A DNA stretch of 35,978 nt, from contig JAIVEQ010000040.1 in assembly GCA_023838465.1 (NCBI GenBank), positions 1 through 35,978 of the forward strand, read 5' to 3'. This DNA is from Candidatus Thiodiazotropha sp. Its GTDB lineage: Bacteria > Pseudomonadota > Gammaproteobacteria > Chromatiales > Chromatiaceae. The notes under the pieces were generated by a model. The model was not told where the DNA came from. It saw only the letters and a list, made by a program, of their open reading frames with translations, and did no database searches. Positions 35,423 through 35,978 of the stretch are shown here, in pieces (the stretch's first letter is position 1; the number at the start of each line of letters is the position of its first letter). The translations under genes were made by a program, and so were the position numbers.

Positions 35423-35978
35423 TGGCGCGCATTAACCTACTCCCTTGGCGAGAAGCGGAACGCAAAGAGCGCCAGAAAGAATTCGGACTTATGGTATTGG
35501 CAGGTGCTTTGTTGTCTGCGTTTGTCGTGTTCGGTATTCATCTACTTATCCAAAGTCAGATTGAGGCCCAAAACCAGCGGAACGCCTACTTACAGAGAGA
35601 AATCGATGCAGTTGAAAAGCAGATCCGAGAGATACGGGATCTGGATAAAACCAAGCAAAATTTACTGGCAAGAATGAATATTATTCAGGAGTTGCAAGGC
35701 AGCAGGCCACAAATAGTCCATCTATTTGATGAAATTGTCACTAGGTTGCCCGATGGCGTCTATCTTGATCAGGTCAACCAAAAGGGAAATGCGGTGACGT
35801 TTGAGGGGCAAGCTCAATCGAATGCTCGGGTCTCCTCCATGATGCGTAATATCGATGATTCTGAGTGGCTGGAGAATCCTGCGTTAGTTTTTATGGGTCT
35901 ATCCGGGTTTCGCAAAGAAATTAAGGTATTGATCGGCCACAGATTCTTCTCTATTTTTGATGTTGAAAAGGCATCAAA
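35422..35978 (+). CDS. pilN: type IV pilus assembly protein PilN, partial
   Basis: Starts at the ATG overlapping the pilM stop and is open to the window edge (185 codons visible). MARINLLPWREAERKERQKEF is the PilM-binding INLLPWR motif, followed by one membrane segment (LMVLAGALLSAFVVFGIHLL), a coiled coil (NAYLQREIDAVEKQIREI) and the start of the periplasmic ferredoxin-like fold (HLFDEIVTRLPDGVYLDQVN). The last 25 residues after SEWLENPALV differ from the usual PilN ending and may be the first sign of a frameshift or simple divergence. Together with PilM, PilO and PilP it forms the alignment subcomplex. Confidence 0.93.

Overview
The window reads as an ordinary chromosomal stretch of a gammaproteobacterium, most likely a sulfur-oxidiser-like member of the Chromatiales/Sedimenticolaceae neighbourhood. 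This is an inference from gene content and protein style (mrcA next to pilMN, Rof and DUF3135 proteins next to rpmE, a rubrerythrin/Fe-S oxidoreductase/DUF3501 cluster, PPK2, a TRAP binding protein, di-haem peroxidase), not from a marker gene. There is no rRNA or tRNA gene, no CRISPR array and no recognisable transposase.

Layout. 1-1.8 kb: two outer-membrane-type lipoproteins (OmpA-like and DUF4398) on the minus strand. 2.2-5.0 kb: a minus-strand iron/peroxide operon, in transcription order rubrerythrin, two-cluster Fe-S (CCG-domain) protein, a small EncFtn-type ferritin-like protein, DUF3501. 5.3-7.1 kb: a divergent Fur-superfamily regulator of Irr type and a di-haem cytochrome c peroxidase. 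7.2-13 kb: glucokinase, UvrD helicase, a Tat-exported TRAP solute-binding protein, HemW. 13.2-18.9 kb: a large membrane GGDEF/EAL protein, an H-NS-like basic protein, Rof, DUF3135, rpmE, then a highly structured non-coding stretch and a thermonuclease-family gene with no visible start codon. 18.9-25.3 kb: 6-phosphofructokinase, a coiled-coil membrane protein, an alpha/beta-hydrolase-TlpA fusion, dienelactone hydrolase, a CPXCG protein, an exported zincin-like protein, PPK2. 25.5-31 kb: sucCD, a lysine-2,3-aminomutase-like radical SAM enzyme, citrate synthase. 31-36 kb: a nucleotidyltransferase-like protein, PBP1A (mrcA) and the start of the type IV pilus operon pilM-pilN.

The most interesting unit is 2.2-7.1 kb. 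The small ferritin-like protein keeps every iron-site residue I can place from the encapsulated ferritin (EncFtn) family, yet it ends right after the ferritin-like domain, with no encapsulin-targeting tail, and no encapsulin gene lies in the window. It sits with rubrerythrin, a candidate electron-carrying Fe-S protein and DUF3501. The neighbouring regulator is cysteine-free with an HHH motif, as in Irr. Near-palindromes resembling the Irr iron-control element (as I recall it) lie upstream of both the rubrerythrin operon and the peroxidase gene. Together this suggests a haem/iron-responsive peroxide and iron detoxification module that uses EncFtn without a shell.

A second candidate is the 17.84-18.11 kb stretch behind rpmE. 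It folds on paper into several nested stems, codes for nothing convincing and abuts a 5'-damaged thermonuclease gene; it could be an undescribed structured RNA or repeat element.
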